The notes beneath the pieces are model-generated. The model ran no database searches, was not told the origin of the DNA, and saw nothing but the letters and a program-made list of their open reading frames with translations. The position numbers were made by a program, and so were the translations under genes. This document shows, one piece after another, positions 24,101-35,931 of a stretch of 64,000 nucleotides of DNA. Each line of letters begins with the position of its first letter. The stretch's first letter is position 1. Source of the DNA: Podospora bellae-mahoneyi (Eukaryota > Ascomycota > Sordariomycetes > Sordariales > Podosporaceae); contig NC_085886.1 of NCBI RefSeq assembly GCF_035222275.1, positions 744,001 to 808,000 on the forward strand. The letters run 5' to 3'.

Positions 24101-24858
24101 TGGTTGGGTGGTGTGCGTATGGTAGGTAAGGATGTTTGCGAAGGACCGGTTCACGCGTTTACGGCGCGGGGGACGAACAGCGGGCAGCGGGCAGCGGGCC
24201 TGGCACTCGGGCAACACGGGGAAACAGGGCGGCGGCGGGCACTCGGTTCGGTGGCAGAGGACGAGACGAGATCAGACGGCGGGGAGACAGCATGCTCTGC
24301 TCTCGCTCAGTTAGAGTCGGGGTTTGACGTCACGTTGGGATAGAGGTATCAGTTGTAGCATGGCTGCCAGACAAAAGAATAGGTAGCTAACTTGGCAAAA
24401 GATGGAGATGTCGGTGATGTCGAAGCTTTCCGACACGACGCTGAGGACAACCGATCCAAAAGCTCCATTTGGCCAATTCCAGGGGCTCCAGGGAGCTGCC
24501 CCACCTGCCGACGCTCCGGCTCGGCATTTTCCCTGCACCTTCTTTATACGGAGGCTCAACCTTCCCGATGAAGACGGGAGTCGAAAACATATAAAGGCTT
24601 TCCCGGCCGTTCTAAAACTATAAACCGGGAGCATGGTTTCAATGAAATCTTCTTCTCATTTAGTCTGGCTACTGCCTCCCTGAACACGTCACTATCGACA
24701 ACCCCAACCCTAGCTTTCAATACTCTGTCTCTTACAGCAATCTATCTACGTCTACGTCACTGTTTCTCAAGGGGTGGGATCCATGGCTCGGCCTCTGCCG
24801 TATTCAACATTAAGAGTTATTTACAATCATCCTTATATACAACAAATACGTCAGTGTA
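24101..24858. other. Promoter of PIK1 and 3' region of the permease
   Basis: 758 bases between two minus-strand genes. GC-rich GGCGGCGGGCA-type sequence at about 24180-24245 lies just upstream of the PIK1 start. No gene is supported. Confidence 0.4.
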
Positions 24859-26951
24859 TCACCACACCGACTGCCTCCTCGGACGTTGCCATTGGCCTTG
24901 TCTTTTTCTCTTCTTTTTTGGTCTGACTCTCTGTAATTAACTGTTAGCTCATGTTCACTTCTCAAGCAGTCCAGCCTCAAGCAACTCACCTTGTACTTCA
25001 CTCTCTCGCTACCATCAGGCATCTGGACAATCTCATGCTGAATATGGTATCCAAACGCGGGCAGCACCTTTGCCCAAATCAGCCAGTATGCCGTCCCGAT
25101 CGCCAACAGACTCGTACCCAACGTGGGTACAACGTAGTACGGCAATCTCTCCGTCGTGAACACCTGGTTCGGAATGAACGTCGCCGCCTGCACAAACAGC
25201 AACGACACCGTCCAGAAAATCGTCAACAAGGGCGAGCTCCGGAAGGTAGTCCTCTGCTCCGCCCACCGCTCCGAGGGCGTAAAATTCAGGTACACCAGCC
25301 CAACAGCAAGAAGGATCTTGATCCAGTTCGAGCTGTACACGAAGACGTTGGTGACAAAGGTGTACACGTCTGATGTCTGCGAGGCAAGGATGAAGACTGT
25401 TGTCACAATCCAGTGGAGAAAGATGGCACCGGATGGAGCATTGAACGGCCAGTCACTCGCCCAGAACCGTGACCATGGCAAGACACCCTCTTTGGCCAAC
25501 TCCTGCTTCACACGAGGCATGGCGAACGACTGGGCAAACACGTTGCCCAGCGAGGAAAACCCGATAAACAACGGCAAAACCCTCTGAACGAAGACGCTCT
25601 TCCCCCAGACGTTCTCGAAAAACTGAGCAGCGACTACCACTCTCGAATTGGCCATCTGATCTTTCGTCATGGCAGAAAACTGATTCAACCGTGTTAGTCC
25701 CCCTTTTGGATACAAAACAAACCAACAAGGATATGCTCACATAAGCAATATTCGCCAACACATACAACACCGTAACGATACTGATCGCAATGGGCGCCGC
25801 TCTCCTCAACGTTGTCGGCGCATTCCTCACCTCGGTCAACACATAGTTTGCATTCTCCCACCCTCCATACGAGTATAGCACCTGCAACAGCCCCAACGCA
25901 TACCCCGCCGCTGTCTGCGCCATTGGCGGACCAGTATCCAGCGTCCTCGCATTCGCAGTCTCCATTTCCGGGCCATTGAAACTCGAAAAGTTACTCGGCT
26001 CCGGCCTCGGACTGGCCGTCTTTCCCGCCAATGCCGCAAAACCAGTGCAGACTAACAGACTCAGCAACACCAACTTGAAGGCCCCCAACCCGTTGCTGAG
26101 CCAGATACCCCATCTCGGGGCAAAAGCGTGGATGAGACAGACGACCGTGATGGCTGCAACGGCGATACCTCGGGTGAGCCATTGGCGCTCGTCTTCGGAG
26201 ACGTTGATGTTGGGCTGGAGCTGCTGGCTTCGGAGGTATTCCTCATTGCCGCTGCTGCCTTTGGCGGCGCGGAGAAGGTAGGAGCTGAAGGAAATCGAGT
26301 TGGCGGTGGAGATGGCGAAGAAGACGAACTGCACGGCGAAGATGCAGGTTGCCAAGTATCTTGGCCGTTGGTAGACGCGCTCGAGGTAGACTTTTTCGCC
26401 GCCGGAGCGGGGGAGGGCGGTGCCGTATTCTAGGTAGACGAAGAGGCTGGGTTAGAGAGGGGTTAGTATTTGACTGCTGAGAGGAGAGGTAAGTGAGCTT
26501 TGGTGGTGTTTGATCATACCCGCTATAAACACGTCAGTCATCGTCGCAAAAAGGGGATCTATAAGAGGGCAGGCAGTACACACCAAAAAGTCATAATACC
26601 CCCCAGCACCCAAAATAGCAACGTCATCCCCACGCTGTTGATACTGAGGATGATACTACTTGGCGTGCTGAAGATGCCGGCGCCCACCACCCGGTTGATG
26701 ATTAGGAAAGCGGTCGACCATGTCCCTAGCTTGCGTTCTTCTGGGTAAACAAAGTCGTGGTAATCATCGGAGGAATTGTCGTCGCTGGGACCACCGCGGC
26801 TGCCACCGTGGCCGTTTCCACCGGGGGAGGAGAGACCATTGCTGTAGATTGTGCCGCGGTAGGTGTCTAATTCGAGACCGTTGGGGGATTGGGAGCCGTC
26901 GATTCGGTCTTTGGAGGTGATGGGCTGGGTGAAGATCTCTGGTTCTTGCAT
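24859..26951 (-). CDS. LAT-type amino acid permease, MUP1-like (probable methionine permease)
   Basis: Plasma-membrane APC-superfamily transporter. Fungal relatives such as Mup1 import methionine; the substrate here is inferred. Exons 26584-26951, 26520-26522, 25741-26446, 24990-25679 and 24859-24930 are all in phase and give 612 residues with about 12 membrane segments and a roughly 80-residue hydrophilic N-terminus. Family wording includes NRVVGAGIFSTPSSI in segment 1 and YGGWENANYVLTEVRN later. The second exon is only three bases, CGG. Introns of 61 and 73 nt flank it, each with donor, CTGAC/CTAAC branch and AG, and the result MTFCGLFVYLEYG keeps the conserved glycine. The last acceptor is ambiguous: 24931 (used here; CTAAC branch 13 nt upstream) or 24941, which gives an acidic tail ending at 24851. 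Confidence 0.88.
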
Positions 26952-29392
26952 TGTGGCTGGACTGGCTGAATTCCTCACCACACACCGAGTGGTGAAGTGG
27001 AAGGGAAAGGGGCTGAGCTGAGCCGAGCTGCTGGGGGATCAAGATTGGTGATAAGATTGGGGTGCAAGTAGTGCTCGGTGAACGAGTTGATATATTCGGT
27101 AGCCTGCCTGGCCTCTCACTCACTCCCACGTAGGGTGAGTGGTGATGAGGCTGGGTGGTTTAGTGGTTGGAAATATGGGTTGGGTGAATCTGCCTGTGTG
27201 GTGGTGCTGTGTAGAGATGAGCTGGGATCTGGGTCAAGTACACCGTGAGACAAGTGGGCTGAGACAGGTTGTGTCTATCGGCGCTTGTTTCTTTCTGCCT
27301 AGATCGCTAACAAAACTGACGTCAAGTTGCTGGTGTAGTTCGATCCGTCTCTTCTCAATCGAGTCCTCGGTCAAGCAACGAGCCTCACTTTCATCATCCT
27401 CTGGCTGTGCTGTGGTGTGTGTGCCGGGTATCCGTACCCGCATTCAGTGGCGCGTCCTTCTTGCCCCGTCCTGCAGCAACAAAAGTACAAGATGCGATAA
27501 GTCTTCGGTTCTTCAAATGGCGGTATCCAAAATGGGAATTATCTTGTCAAAATTCGCTGACAAGGCAGATTTTGTACATTGAAAAGAAAGACAGGTCGTT
27601 GAAAGTGAAAATGAAAATATAGGAGAGAGAGAGAAGGCGAATTGATTGATGAGAGGTTCAGCTAGACTAAACCCAGCTCCCCGGTCATGCTCGAAATCCA
27701 GCCAAGCCAAGCCTTCCCGCTGGCTGCGCTCCTCTTGTCGGTTTTTTATCACTATTATCATGCTTTTGGGTTGGTTGCAGCAGAGGGGACCGCCAGCGAG
27801 ACGCAGCCAATGATGGACCCTTGTCGACAATTTTTGGATTCTTACCTCTTGGGTGCTTGATGCGACGCTGGCCTTCCCACGAGATGCATGACTTTTTGGG
27901 AGTTTGTGGAAATGGAACCCAGAGGTTTGGGCCGTGCCATGTTTGTGATCTGACAGGAGTGTGGAATTTGACTTTGATTGCGGTGATAAGGTGAGTTTTG
28001 GAATTTGATGTTTTGTCAATGAGTGAGTGTGAATGGATTCAATTCAAAACTCCCAAGTGTAATTACAGCCGCTGCTAGACCCCTACTGAAACATCCCAAC
28101 GGCGTCCAAGCACGCTCGGGTCATCTCTCCCCGCCTCTCATCTCAGCTCCAGCCTTATCTTCAACTTACTCCTTTTTTCAAAATATATTATCTTCAGTGT
28201 GCATATAAAAATCCCATGTCTTATGCAACCATCCGTTCTTCCATCCCGGAAAATCAGTACCATTATTTGTGCCCCTCCATGCCACCATGCCACCTCAAAA
28301 CTCACCTCACCTCGACAGGGCCACCACATGGCTCGCTTAACATTTTCTTATTGTTCGTCCCCTCCTCCCCAGCTGTTAAGATTGATCGGCGCGCGCCTCC
28401 TCGCGGTGGTGCTCCTCGCCCATAGTGGGGCCGCAGGAAAGGACCAGTAACCAGGAACCCAACAACGCTGGTGGCCTGAGACAAAAGTCCTATCATCAAG
28501 CACAAGCACGTAGACGAAATTCATGAACTTCTGGATTTGGGCCAGGATCATGATCGACCAGAACTGCTGGTCAAAGAAGTTCCAGGCTGTGGAACGTCTG
28601 GTTATCGAAGAGGAAAGAAACACTTGCTACCGTCGGGCGGGCAGGCGGGGCGCTCCCGGGCGGGACACTCGCCCGTAATGAGCCAGTTCAAAATCTGGGG
28701 AAGAACCCTTGCCCCACTTTTCTCCTCTCAGGCTTTTCGGCTGGTGTTGGTTTTGTTGACCGAGGAGTTTGAAATACTGCAGAACACCGCCTCATCTTCT
28801 GGAAGTCGGTAACTGAGTTTGGTAAAGCTTTGATCTATCGTTCAGGTTTTGTGTAGGATTTCTTGACTCAGGTTTGGATATTTCCTGGAGTGCTGGGACG
28901 GAAAAGGCCGTGCTGCTTTTGCCTTTGACGGTGATTTTCGTCGGGGGGGTTTATTGATGGATAGGAGTTTTCGTCTCATGTGCAAAGATATTAGCAGGAT
29001 CGCTATTGTCATTGCTCCTGCAAGCTGCTCCCATCGTTCGACTTGCTTCGGCTTGTACCTGATCGTTCACACAGACATTGCTCCCGCCCGTAGTTATATA
29101 CCTGAATCTTAGATCTCATAAGTAAATTGCAAAAAATGGTATAGTATGTTATGGTATCGTACCCCAACCTGACCTTATGAACCCCCGTCCCATCTGTGCC
29201 TATACAAGATAAGAAAAAATCCATCGCTATCTCTCGTCCAATGTATATATACCATTCCCTTGGATAGGCCGACTCTGTTCATAATATATGACGTTTCACA
29301 TGATGTATGTTCCTTCCGTCTCTCTGCTGCTTTGTACCTCACCGTGTTCATATACCCCCCCACGCTCGGACGATTTGTTGCCCCTAATCACA
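26952..29392. other. Gene-poor 2.4-kb spacer
   Basis: Holds the permease promoter (right side of the gene) and the 3' region of the 825-residue gene. Open frames at about 28300-28810 on both strands have no recognisable domain and no convincing start or splice context. No RNA gene is seen. Confidence 0.35.
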
Positions 29393-32099
29393 TCACCAAA
29401 ACAACTCCCTGGCTTGTCGCCCATGTAAACCACCCGTGCTCGTCATCTCTTCTTGTATTTGTTCTAATCGCTGGCGTTCTCGTCGCCGTTGGTGAAGGAC
29501 TTCTTTCCATTTTTGGACAAAGTTGTCCTGACCTGCGTGCTCTCTTGTTAGTATTCGTCACCAGAAAGTGAGAAGGGACAAGAGACGTACTTGGCGAGTT
29601 CTCAAACTCAATCTCAAAAGTCTTGTACAAATCGTACTTTTCCACGTCTTCCTCCCCTTGTTGACCATGGATGTCTAATCCAGCAGGCTCGGAACCTATG
29701 CCTTTTTCCATATGTGCTGTTTATTGTCAACTTCATTACCTTGCATTTCCAGACGCAAGGGGATAGGCATACCTTTCACCCCCGGCCACCGTGACACCCT
29801 CCTTGTAAACGGCCCCGGCCCCTTTCTTGGTTTCAACTTCACAATCGTCTGCCCTTCCAGCTTAATATCCAAATCATCGGTAACTAATTCCCCATCAGTC
29901 AGCACAACCTCCCCAAATTTCGTCCGAGCATAAACAGCAAACTTACTAAACAAAGTGATGTACTCCCCCGAACGTCCCAAATAAACCATCAGCCTTGAAC
30001 TGCTGGCTACCAATCTCTCCCTCAACGGTCCACTTAACGCCGTCCCAGCTGTTACAAAACTAGCCACTTCTGCTGATGGCCCCCCGCCACTTCTCCTTCC
30101 ACCTTCGTTACTCTCGTGCCAGATCTGCAGCCTAACCCCTGAGTACTTCTCTATCTCCCTCGACCCGCTTTTGTTTAGCGTGACCAACTTAACACTTTGG
30201 ATATCAAGCACCACCTTCTGACTTGTCAGGCGAGCCTGAAAGTCGAATAACGCCGCCGGTTTGTCAAACTGATATATCCCACTTGGTCTTCCTGTTCCTG
30301 CCTGCGAAGAAGATGACATATACCCGCTTCCCGGGCCCTGTTCTGATTCCCTATCGCGGATGTAGACCACGTTTGGGAGTCGTTGATCATAGGCATATGC
30401 TGGGACGAGTTGGGCATTGATGGATTTCACTGTTGGTTCTTAGTCAGTATCTTCCGTCTGAACTACTGCCGGAAGAGGGGGGGCACAAACTCCAATATGT
30501 TTCTGACTCTTTTGGCGCTTTACAGTGGAACCGAAGGTCGTTGGTCAAGTTATTTCTAAAGACCTTCAAGACGCCCTCCTGCCATATTGGGTTGGTGAGA
30601 GAATGGGCGGATCTGACCGGGCTGTTTCCACTTTATTAGCTTACTGGACCCCTCATGTTTCGTTTGGCGGTTGGAGAAGCATACCCATCAAACACCAGGT
30701 CCTCCCCTGGCAACACATTGTCCCTCCCCGTGCTCCCCCCGTCGCTCGACATCATCGACGGGGCCATTCCAGGGGTTCCCACTACATCAGTAGTGCTCTG
30801 CATCGGGTGCATCACCACCACCGGCGTCAAGGTGTCATATTCCCCTCCCCCGCCATATTCCTGCGTTGGTGTTGCCCCAAAACTAGCGTAACTCGGCTGT
30901 CTTGCCACAACAGACGGTGATGCTACGTAATCCGATGTAGGCACATGGTGATACAGCGGCGGGTAGTGATGGTGTCCTCGAATCCCTGGTCCGTTGTAAA
31001 ACTCCTTCTCTACTTCTGAGGGCGATGGCGTCGGGGGTGATAGAGGGTCTGATATCCTTCGTGGATGCGGGTGAGACTGGTTGTAATATTGGTGGAGATA
31101 GTTTGAGTTTGAGGACGAGTACGAAGATGACGTAGGCAGTGTTGCCAGAGTTGGTGAGAGTGATGACGCTGATGGGCTGCTTGATACTATTGGTATTGAC
31201 TCCCCTAGGAGTGATGGTAGGCCAGTCGTCGTCGGCGGCAGTTGGCGGGAGGCGTTGACTGCTTGTTGCGTATAGCCGACGTAATCGGGGCTGGTCCAGC
31301 GTGTCTGATGTGGGTTCCCACTCCCAGACGACACGGATGACGTGCGAGCATGGTGGGCATGTTGGCTTGAAGGCTCCAAGTACTGCTGTGGTGACGACGG
31401 CGGGTGCTGCTGTGTTTGCGATATGGAACCCCTGGGTGAAGCCGTTGTACTTCGCGGGGTTGCCGGCGCCACTCCGGGGACGCCCATGTAGGGATCCGTC
31501 AAGGCTTCGGCCGCTTGCACCCCGCCATCTGACTGTCCGTACAAAGGGTTGACCCCAAAATGGTTGCTGCCGACGCTAAGCTGGGCCATCATCGTGCTGG
31601 CTTCATGAATCGGGCTCTGGGGCGGTGGTGGTTGTGGTTGTGGTGGTGGTGGTGGGTTATGCCTTCGAGGGGAGGAGTGCGAATGCGAGTTGGCATTCGA
31701 CGGCGACCTCCCCCATGTCGCAAATGTCTTAAAGGAGAGTGAGCTCGAAAGAGAACTGGCAACCGGCGGCGCGGGGGTTGCTATCGGCGGCGTCCTTGCA
31801 GTCGGAGCGGCTTGATAACTTGGGGGACTGGCAGACGGAGGTGGTGTAAAAGGGGCCGAAGCGGAAGTAGACGCTAGGCTGGGGAGTTGTCCTGGTGCGG
31901 GATCGGGAAGCTCTTCTAACCGGTAGCGGCGGCCGTTTGGTGCGATGATGATGTTGCGATCAACAAACTGTAGGGTTGCGTCGATGGTCGCGCGATCAAA
32001 ACCGCTGTTGAAGAGGTCCGAGAAAGGCGTTGTAGCCTCGTTGTCCACGGGGGGAAGAAGGCTGGGGGCCGCTGTGTTACGGCCCTGGGCTGGCATCAT
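29393..32099 (-). CDS. Unrecognised five-exon fungal protein with folded C-terminal half
   Basis: I do not recognise this protein. Exons 30645-32099, 30491-30578, 29740-30429, 29591-29695 and 29393-29532 are in phase and give 825 residues. The N-terminus (MMPAQGRN) leads into a short block, GFDRATIDATLQFVDRNIII. About 400 residues rich in S, P, H, Q and T follow and look disordered. Residues from about 486 look folded: GVLKVFRNNLTNDLRFHCK, then INAQLVPAYAYDQRLPNVVY, a beta-rich stretch with ALFDFQARLTSQKVVLDIQ, and a charged C-terminal helix (WKEVLHQRRRERQRLEQIQ). The intron at 29696-29739 is only 44 nt. There is no signal peptide or membrane segment. The disorder plus one folded domain would fit a regulator or adaptor, but no function can be assigned. 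Confidence 0.8.
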
Positions 32100-33460
32100 G
32101 GACGTGGATGACGCCGCGCAAGCCCCATTCGTTCTACCTGCCCTTCAACCTGCCATGGCCGTGTCGCTAGGACTGTTGTAAGACGGCGGTGATCGACACG
32201 TCGCATATGTGTTGTGCCTCTTCAGGTGTCGGTTTCTGCTCAGCCAACACGGCAGCGGTAGCGGGCATAGGCACTGCTAGCCGGCAACGGTCAAAAGCGC
32301 ACTAAGATAAGAAGAGACAGGGACAAGCGAAGCAGCTTTGGGGAAGACAGGGGCAGTGACGGGGAAGTGGGAGGGAAGGCAAAGGAAACGCGCGCGGGGG
32401 CGGGCAGGACATGGCCAACCCTCCCTCCAGATTCGAAAGCGAAAAGCCGAGAAATTTCACTGGGTGCTCATGCCGATGGATGCTGCTTCCTCTCAGCTCA
32501 GCTCCATGCACCGGACAAGTTGGAGGTGACGAGATGCTGCAACCAGGCAGCGCCACCCGTCTTCATTGGGCATTGGGCAAACACAACCTCACAGTGTTGC
32601 TTCGTTAGCACCAAGCAGCAAAGTGTCGGGGACCAGGGGTCAAAAGGTGGTCTCGGTAAGGCTGAATGCCTACCTGTCGATCCGGCTCACGAGGACGGGC
32701 TTCCCGTTGTCACCTACCTATCGGCATCAGTCATGGTAGGTATTGTAGTTACAGGCATAGTTGCGAGCACATAGTTGCAAAGTGTAGGGGGGTTCCACTA
32801 GGGGCAGACTCCGGTTATCGGGAATGGCCGTAGTGTAGCAGATGCGGCCTAATGTCTAGCCGTTCGCATTTTTGAAGGTGAGGTGGGCGACTGGTACCCA
32901 TTGTGAAATCTAGAAGGGTCCAACCCAGCACATACTGAGGCGCCCTATCTGCAAGAGTGCCGAACCCACATACGAATGAGTTGGACGAAATGGTAGGTAG
33001 GTGGTGTGCTGCGTTATCTTGGACCCGACGCCCCGGCTTATCCCGTCGCCCATCAGTAACAAGCCAGAGCAGTTCTCCGTCTCTGCCGCAGACCGACATC
33101 TCCGGTCATCACCCACGAAACTCGGTACAAAACACAATGCTTGCTTCGTATAAACACAAAATCTAACACGTCCCCAGTGCCATGCTCGTGTAGCCTCAAC
33201 TGGCATTGCCTGGTCAGAATACTCCGCTCCATCCCATGAAAACAAAGTGCCATCCATCTCTTTCAGACCGAGATCCTCTTTGATGCTAAAGCACAAACAC
33301 CGGTATATCAATGCTCCTCTGAGAAATAGCAATAGTTTTCTCCCGCTTGTCCCAAACACGCCGCCCATCCCTGGTCCATTTCCCCGTAACGCCTGCTTTC
33401 CCGTCCTTGGTTTGCAACCAGTCATTATAAGTCTTGTATCGCCGATTCAAGACCGTGAGC
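32100..33460. other. Spacer between the 825-residue gene and BUR6
   Basis: 1.36 kb holding the promoter of the gene on the left and the 3' region of BUR6, both minus strand. The frames seen here show no family wording. Confidence 0.4.
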
Positions 33461-34606
33461 TCAGGCTACCTTCTTCCTCCTGCCGGCTCTCTTCTTCTTC
33501 TCGGGTGTCTCGTCCTCGCTTTCCGTCTCGGCTGCGCTCTTGGATTTGCTAGGACCTCCCTTTTTCTCTTCTGTCGTCTCGACCCTACTAACGATTTCTC
33601 TCAGAAAGTCCCATTGCTCGTCCGCCTCGACGACTTGCTTCAGCATTTGTGCTGATACTCGCTTCGAGTTCTTCTCCCGGGCTAGATCCGCGCTCTTAGT
33701 CACCATTTGCACCATAAAAAGCTCCAAAGCTTTCCCCACCGCGATAGGCGTCTGCTGTGCCACCTTGCCTACTTCTTCGTCAGCCTGCATGATGCGCTTG
33801 ATCCGCGCTGTTGGGAACTTTGTCTTGACTGGCGAGGGCTCGATGGTGGGAGGTGGGGGTCGGGCAGCTGCCCCACGTTTGGGAGGCATCGTGCTTGCGG
33901 GGTTGCCGGAGTTGATGTTGTTGCTGTTGTGGTTCGCGTCGTGAGATTCCGGTGGGCTGACTGTGCCGTCTAGACCGTGGGGAAAGCCAGCAGGTTGAGT
34001 TGTGAACGCGCCGGACGTGTAATGCTGCGCGTGAAGTGGTGTCTGTTGCTGCTGTTGCTGATGAATCGGCTTTTGTGGACGGTACTGATAATTGTCTGCG
34101 CCGTACCACGATCGGTTTTGGTATGATTGCGGCGAAGGAGCTGTGTAACTGGACGCCGAAGCGGGTTGTGACGCGGGAGCAGCGGACTGGGGGATATAAG
34201 TTGAGTAGGTCTGCGACTGCGGTGGGTATGCGGCTCCGCTAAAGCTGGTGTTTAGGGGCGGCTGATTGGTGATGTCGCTGAGGTTCTTGAATGGTCGGAC
34301 GGTTTGCGCCAAGGCCTGAGGCGGTGTCGCGAGCTGTGGTTGCTGATGAGGCGATTGTGGTTGTGGTTGTGGTTGATGAAGTTGGTAATGGTGAGAGCTT
34401 TGGTTTGCTGCTGGCTGGCCTGAAAAATATGTACTTGAAGGCGGAAGCTTGTGTGGCCGTTGCGGAGAAAACTGTGACGGGGGTTGTGATTGTGATAACG
34501 GCGGCCAGTGCTGGGTTTGTGCTTGTTCCGCTGGCGGAGTGGGGCCCGATGAATAGAAGGAAGAGAGATCCGGACTCCGGGGAGCATAAGTGCCCTCGCC
34601 AGACAT
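33461..34606 (-). CDS. BUR6: NC2-alpha / DRAP1 corepressor subunit (Bur6)
   Basis: Histone-fold partner of NC2-beta (Dr1). The heterodimer binds TBP on promoter DNA and blocks TFIIA/TFIIB, with positive roles at some genes. A single exon gives 381 residues. The H2A-like fold at about 260-335 reads [20 protein letters not shown], then [20 protein letters not shown], then [18 protein letters not shown], matching DRAP1/Bur6 rather than NF-YC or Dpb3. The roughly 250-residue N-terminal part is Q/P/S/Y-rich and disordered, much longer than yeast Bur6 but usual in filamentous fungi. The tail is basic ([13 protein letters not shown]), a likely nuclear signal. ATG 34606 is the first in frame; upstream codons are open but without an ATG. 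Confidence 0.93.
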   Translation of the reverse strand: MSGEGTYAPRSPDLSSFYSSGPTPPAEQAQTQHWPPLSQSQPPSQFSPQRPHKLPPSSTYFSGQPAANQSSHHYQLHQPQPQPQSPHQQPQLATPPQALAQTVRPFKNLSDITNQPPLNTSFSGAAYPPQSQTYSTYIPQSAAPASQPASASSYTAPSPQSYQNRSWYGADNYQYRPQKPIHQQQQQQTPLHAQHYTSGAFTTQPAGFPHGLDGTVSPPESHDANHNSNNINSGNPASTMPPKRGAAARPPPPTIEPSPVKTKFPTARIKRIMQADEEVGKVAQQTPIAVGKALELFMVQMVTKSADLAREKNSKRVSAQMLKQVVEADEQWDFLREIVSRVETTEEKKGGPSKSKSAAETESEDETPEKKKRAGRRKKVA

Positions 34607-35350
34607 TGTAGTAGGTAATGACAATAGAAAATTGTCTACCAGATGCCAGTGACCGGCGACACAATTTATGATAGGCCTGAGGCTGCCGCCCTTGCTGAGT
34701 ATGGCGTCTCTTGGAATCGCTTCCGTGGACCGAGACAAGCTGGGTTTAGTGGGGTGGTTGGAGGTGGGATGCTACAAGTATTTGGGTTAATCGCTGTTCG
34801 AACAGGCCTGAGCTGTGGAAGCTGTGGCTGGACAAAGAGAGCTTCCCGTGCAGGGCGGGGCAATGGAGGGGTAGGATGGCGGGGCTAATGCAAGCTGTGC
34901 CTGCGTGAGGTGGACAGGTTGGAGACTTTTTTTATGTTGCATGCAGAGAATACCATGTGTCTGCCTTCAACAAGGCAGAAGCGGCCCAGGTTGACAGCTG
35001 GTGATATACCATAGGCAGGCATATGCTGGGGGTTGAACCAGATGAAGGAAGGTACAAGAAGAACGGAGCTAGCCCGTAGCTGACTTACATGAACTTGGAG
35101 GAGAGGTCCGGAATGAAATATGAATCCCCTCGGGTCGACTTCAGATCAGGCTCTACCGCCGAGCCAGGCCGTCCTTGGAGGGGGGATCACCAGCGCGTTT
35201 ATATGCATCCTGTCGCGCTTTCACGCCGCTTCTGCCCCACGGTCAGCAAATCACCAGGCGTGAGCTCTAACCCTATTAGGCTTAGCCCGAGCACAGCCCC
35301 AAGTCCATTTTTCCGAACATGCAGATCTTCGGTTTGCCCTGCATCACCGC
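34607..35350. other. BUR6 promoter region
   Basis: About 740 bases upstream of BUR6. The right part leads into the doubtful plus-strand locus at 35351. No other gene is seen. Confidence 0.35.
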
Positions 35351-35883
35351 TTGAGAATCTGCCATGCTCCCTTGGATCGTCGATCATGGGAGCCTCCGTT
35401 TTTGAACGAGTTGCTGCTATGGTCCCTCAGGAAGAAGAAGTCTTGCCATATATTCTTCCGAAACGAGGTGAGCCCTCTTTGCTCGACATGCCAGGTGCTC
35501 GACGACATCAACGACTACCTTTCGGGTTTATCCAGCCACTCACTCTTCCACCTTGCGTCCAACGACAAGGTAGGTTTCAGGTCCAGGTGGGGCAGGTATC
35601 AGAACGGCATTTCTGAATTCGTTTCCACTTCTCGGTTGACGTCTCTTTCATGCTCCGTCCAACTTTTGACTCTCAAACGGCCAGTTGCCATTACAACGCC
35701 AGCTTCTTGAAAGGTTAGTTATCTCTCCTCACCTTGTTCACACCTAGTCCCGGCGTTCATGATGACCATCAATGAGCAAACACAATAGCCAAAGACGTTG
35801 AACGGGGCATCGAAGAAACCGAGTCTCTGGCTCTGGGGTCATCGCTGCTCAAGTCCATGATGGCCCAAAATAACTTGATCTAA
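35351..35883 (+). other. Doubtful small plus-strand locus, possibly a decayed or mis-modelled gene
   Basis: Three stretches look coding: VLDDINDYLSGLSSHSLFHL at about 35494-35568, LPLQRQLLER at about 35684-35712, and KDVERGIEETESLALGSSLL with a stop at 35883. Plausible splice signals separate them: GTAGGT after 35569, GTTAGT after 35712, and AG at 35788. However, the phases do not join: the middle exon leaves two bases while the last needs one. No convincing start was found; ATG 35387 (MGASVFERVAAMV) is in another frame. I do not recognise the family. It could be a real small gene with an exon I have missed, or a gene in decay. Confidence 0.3.
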
Positions 35884-35931
35884 TCTGACAGAACGTCCGC
35901 TCTAGCAACTGTTACAGCAACTGCTGCCTCC

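Noticed and set aside
26447-26583. Single 137-nt intron model for the permease
   Set aside because: It drops the glycine I expect in the family and ignores two complete internal sets of splice signals, so the 3-nt exon model is preferred. RNA data would decide.
28300-28812. Overlapping open frames on both strands in the permease-side spacer
   Set aside because: No domain, no consistent start or splice context, and frames open on several strands at once.
29717-29739. 23-base GT...AG in the 825-residue gene read as an intron
   Set aside because: Too short. A 44-base alternative ending at 29696 also restores the frame.
32910-33425. 171-codon minus-strand frame downstream of BUR6
   Set aside because: It lies in the expected BUR6 3' region with composition unlike the real genes here.
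35468-35494. 27-base GTGAGC...CCAG in the doubtful locus read as an intron
   Set aside because: Too short to splice, and the downstream frame is open through it anyway.
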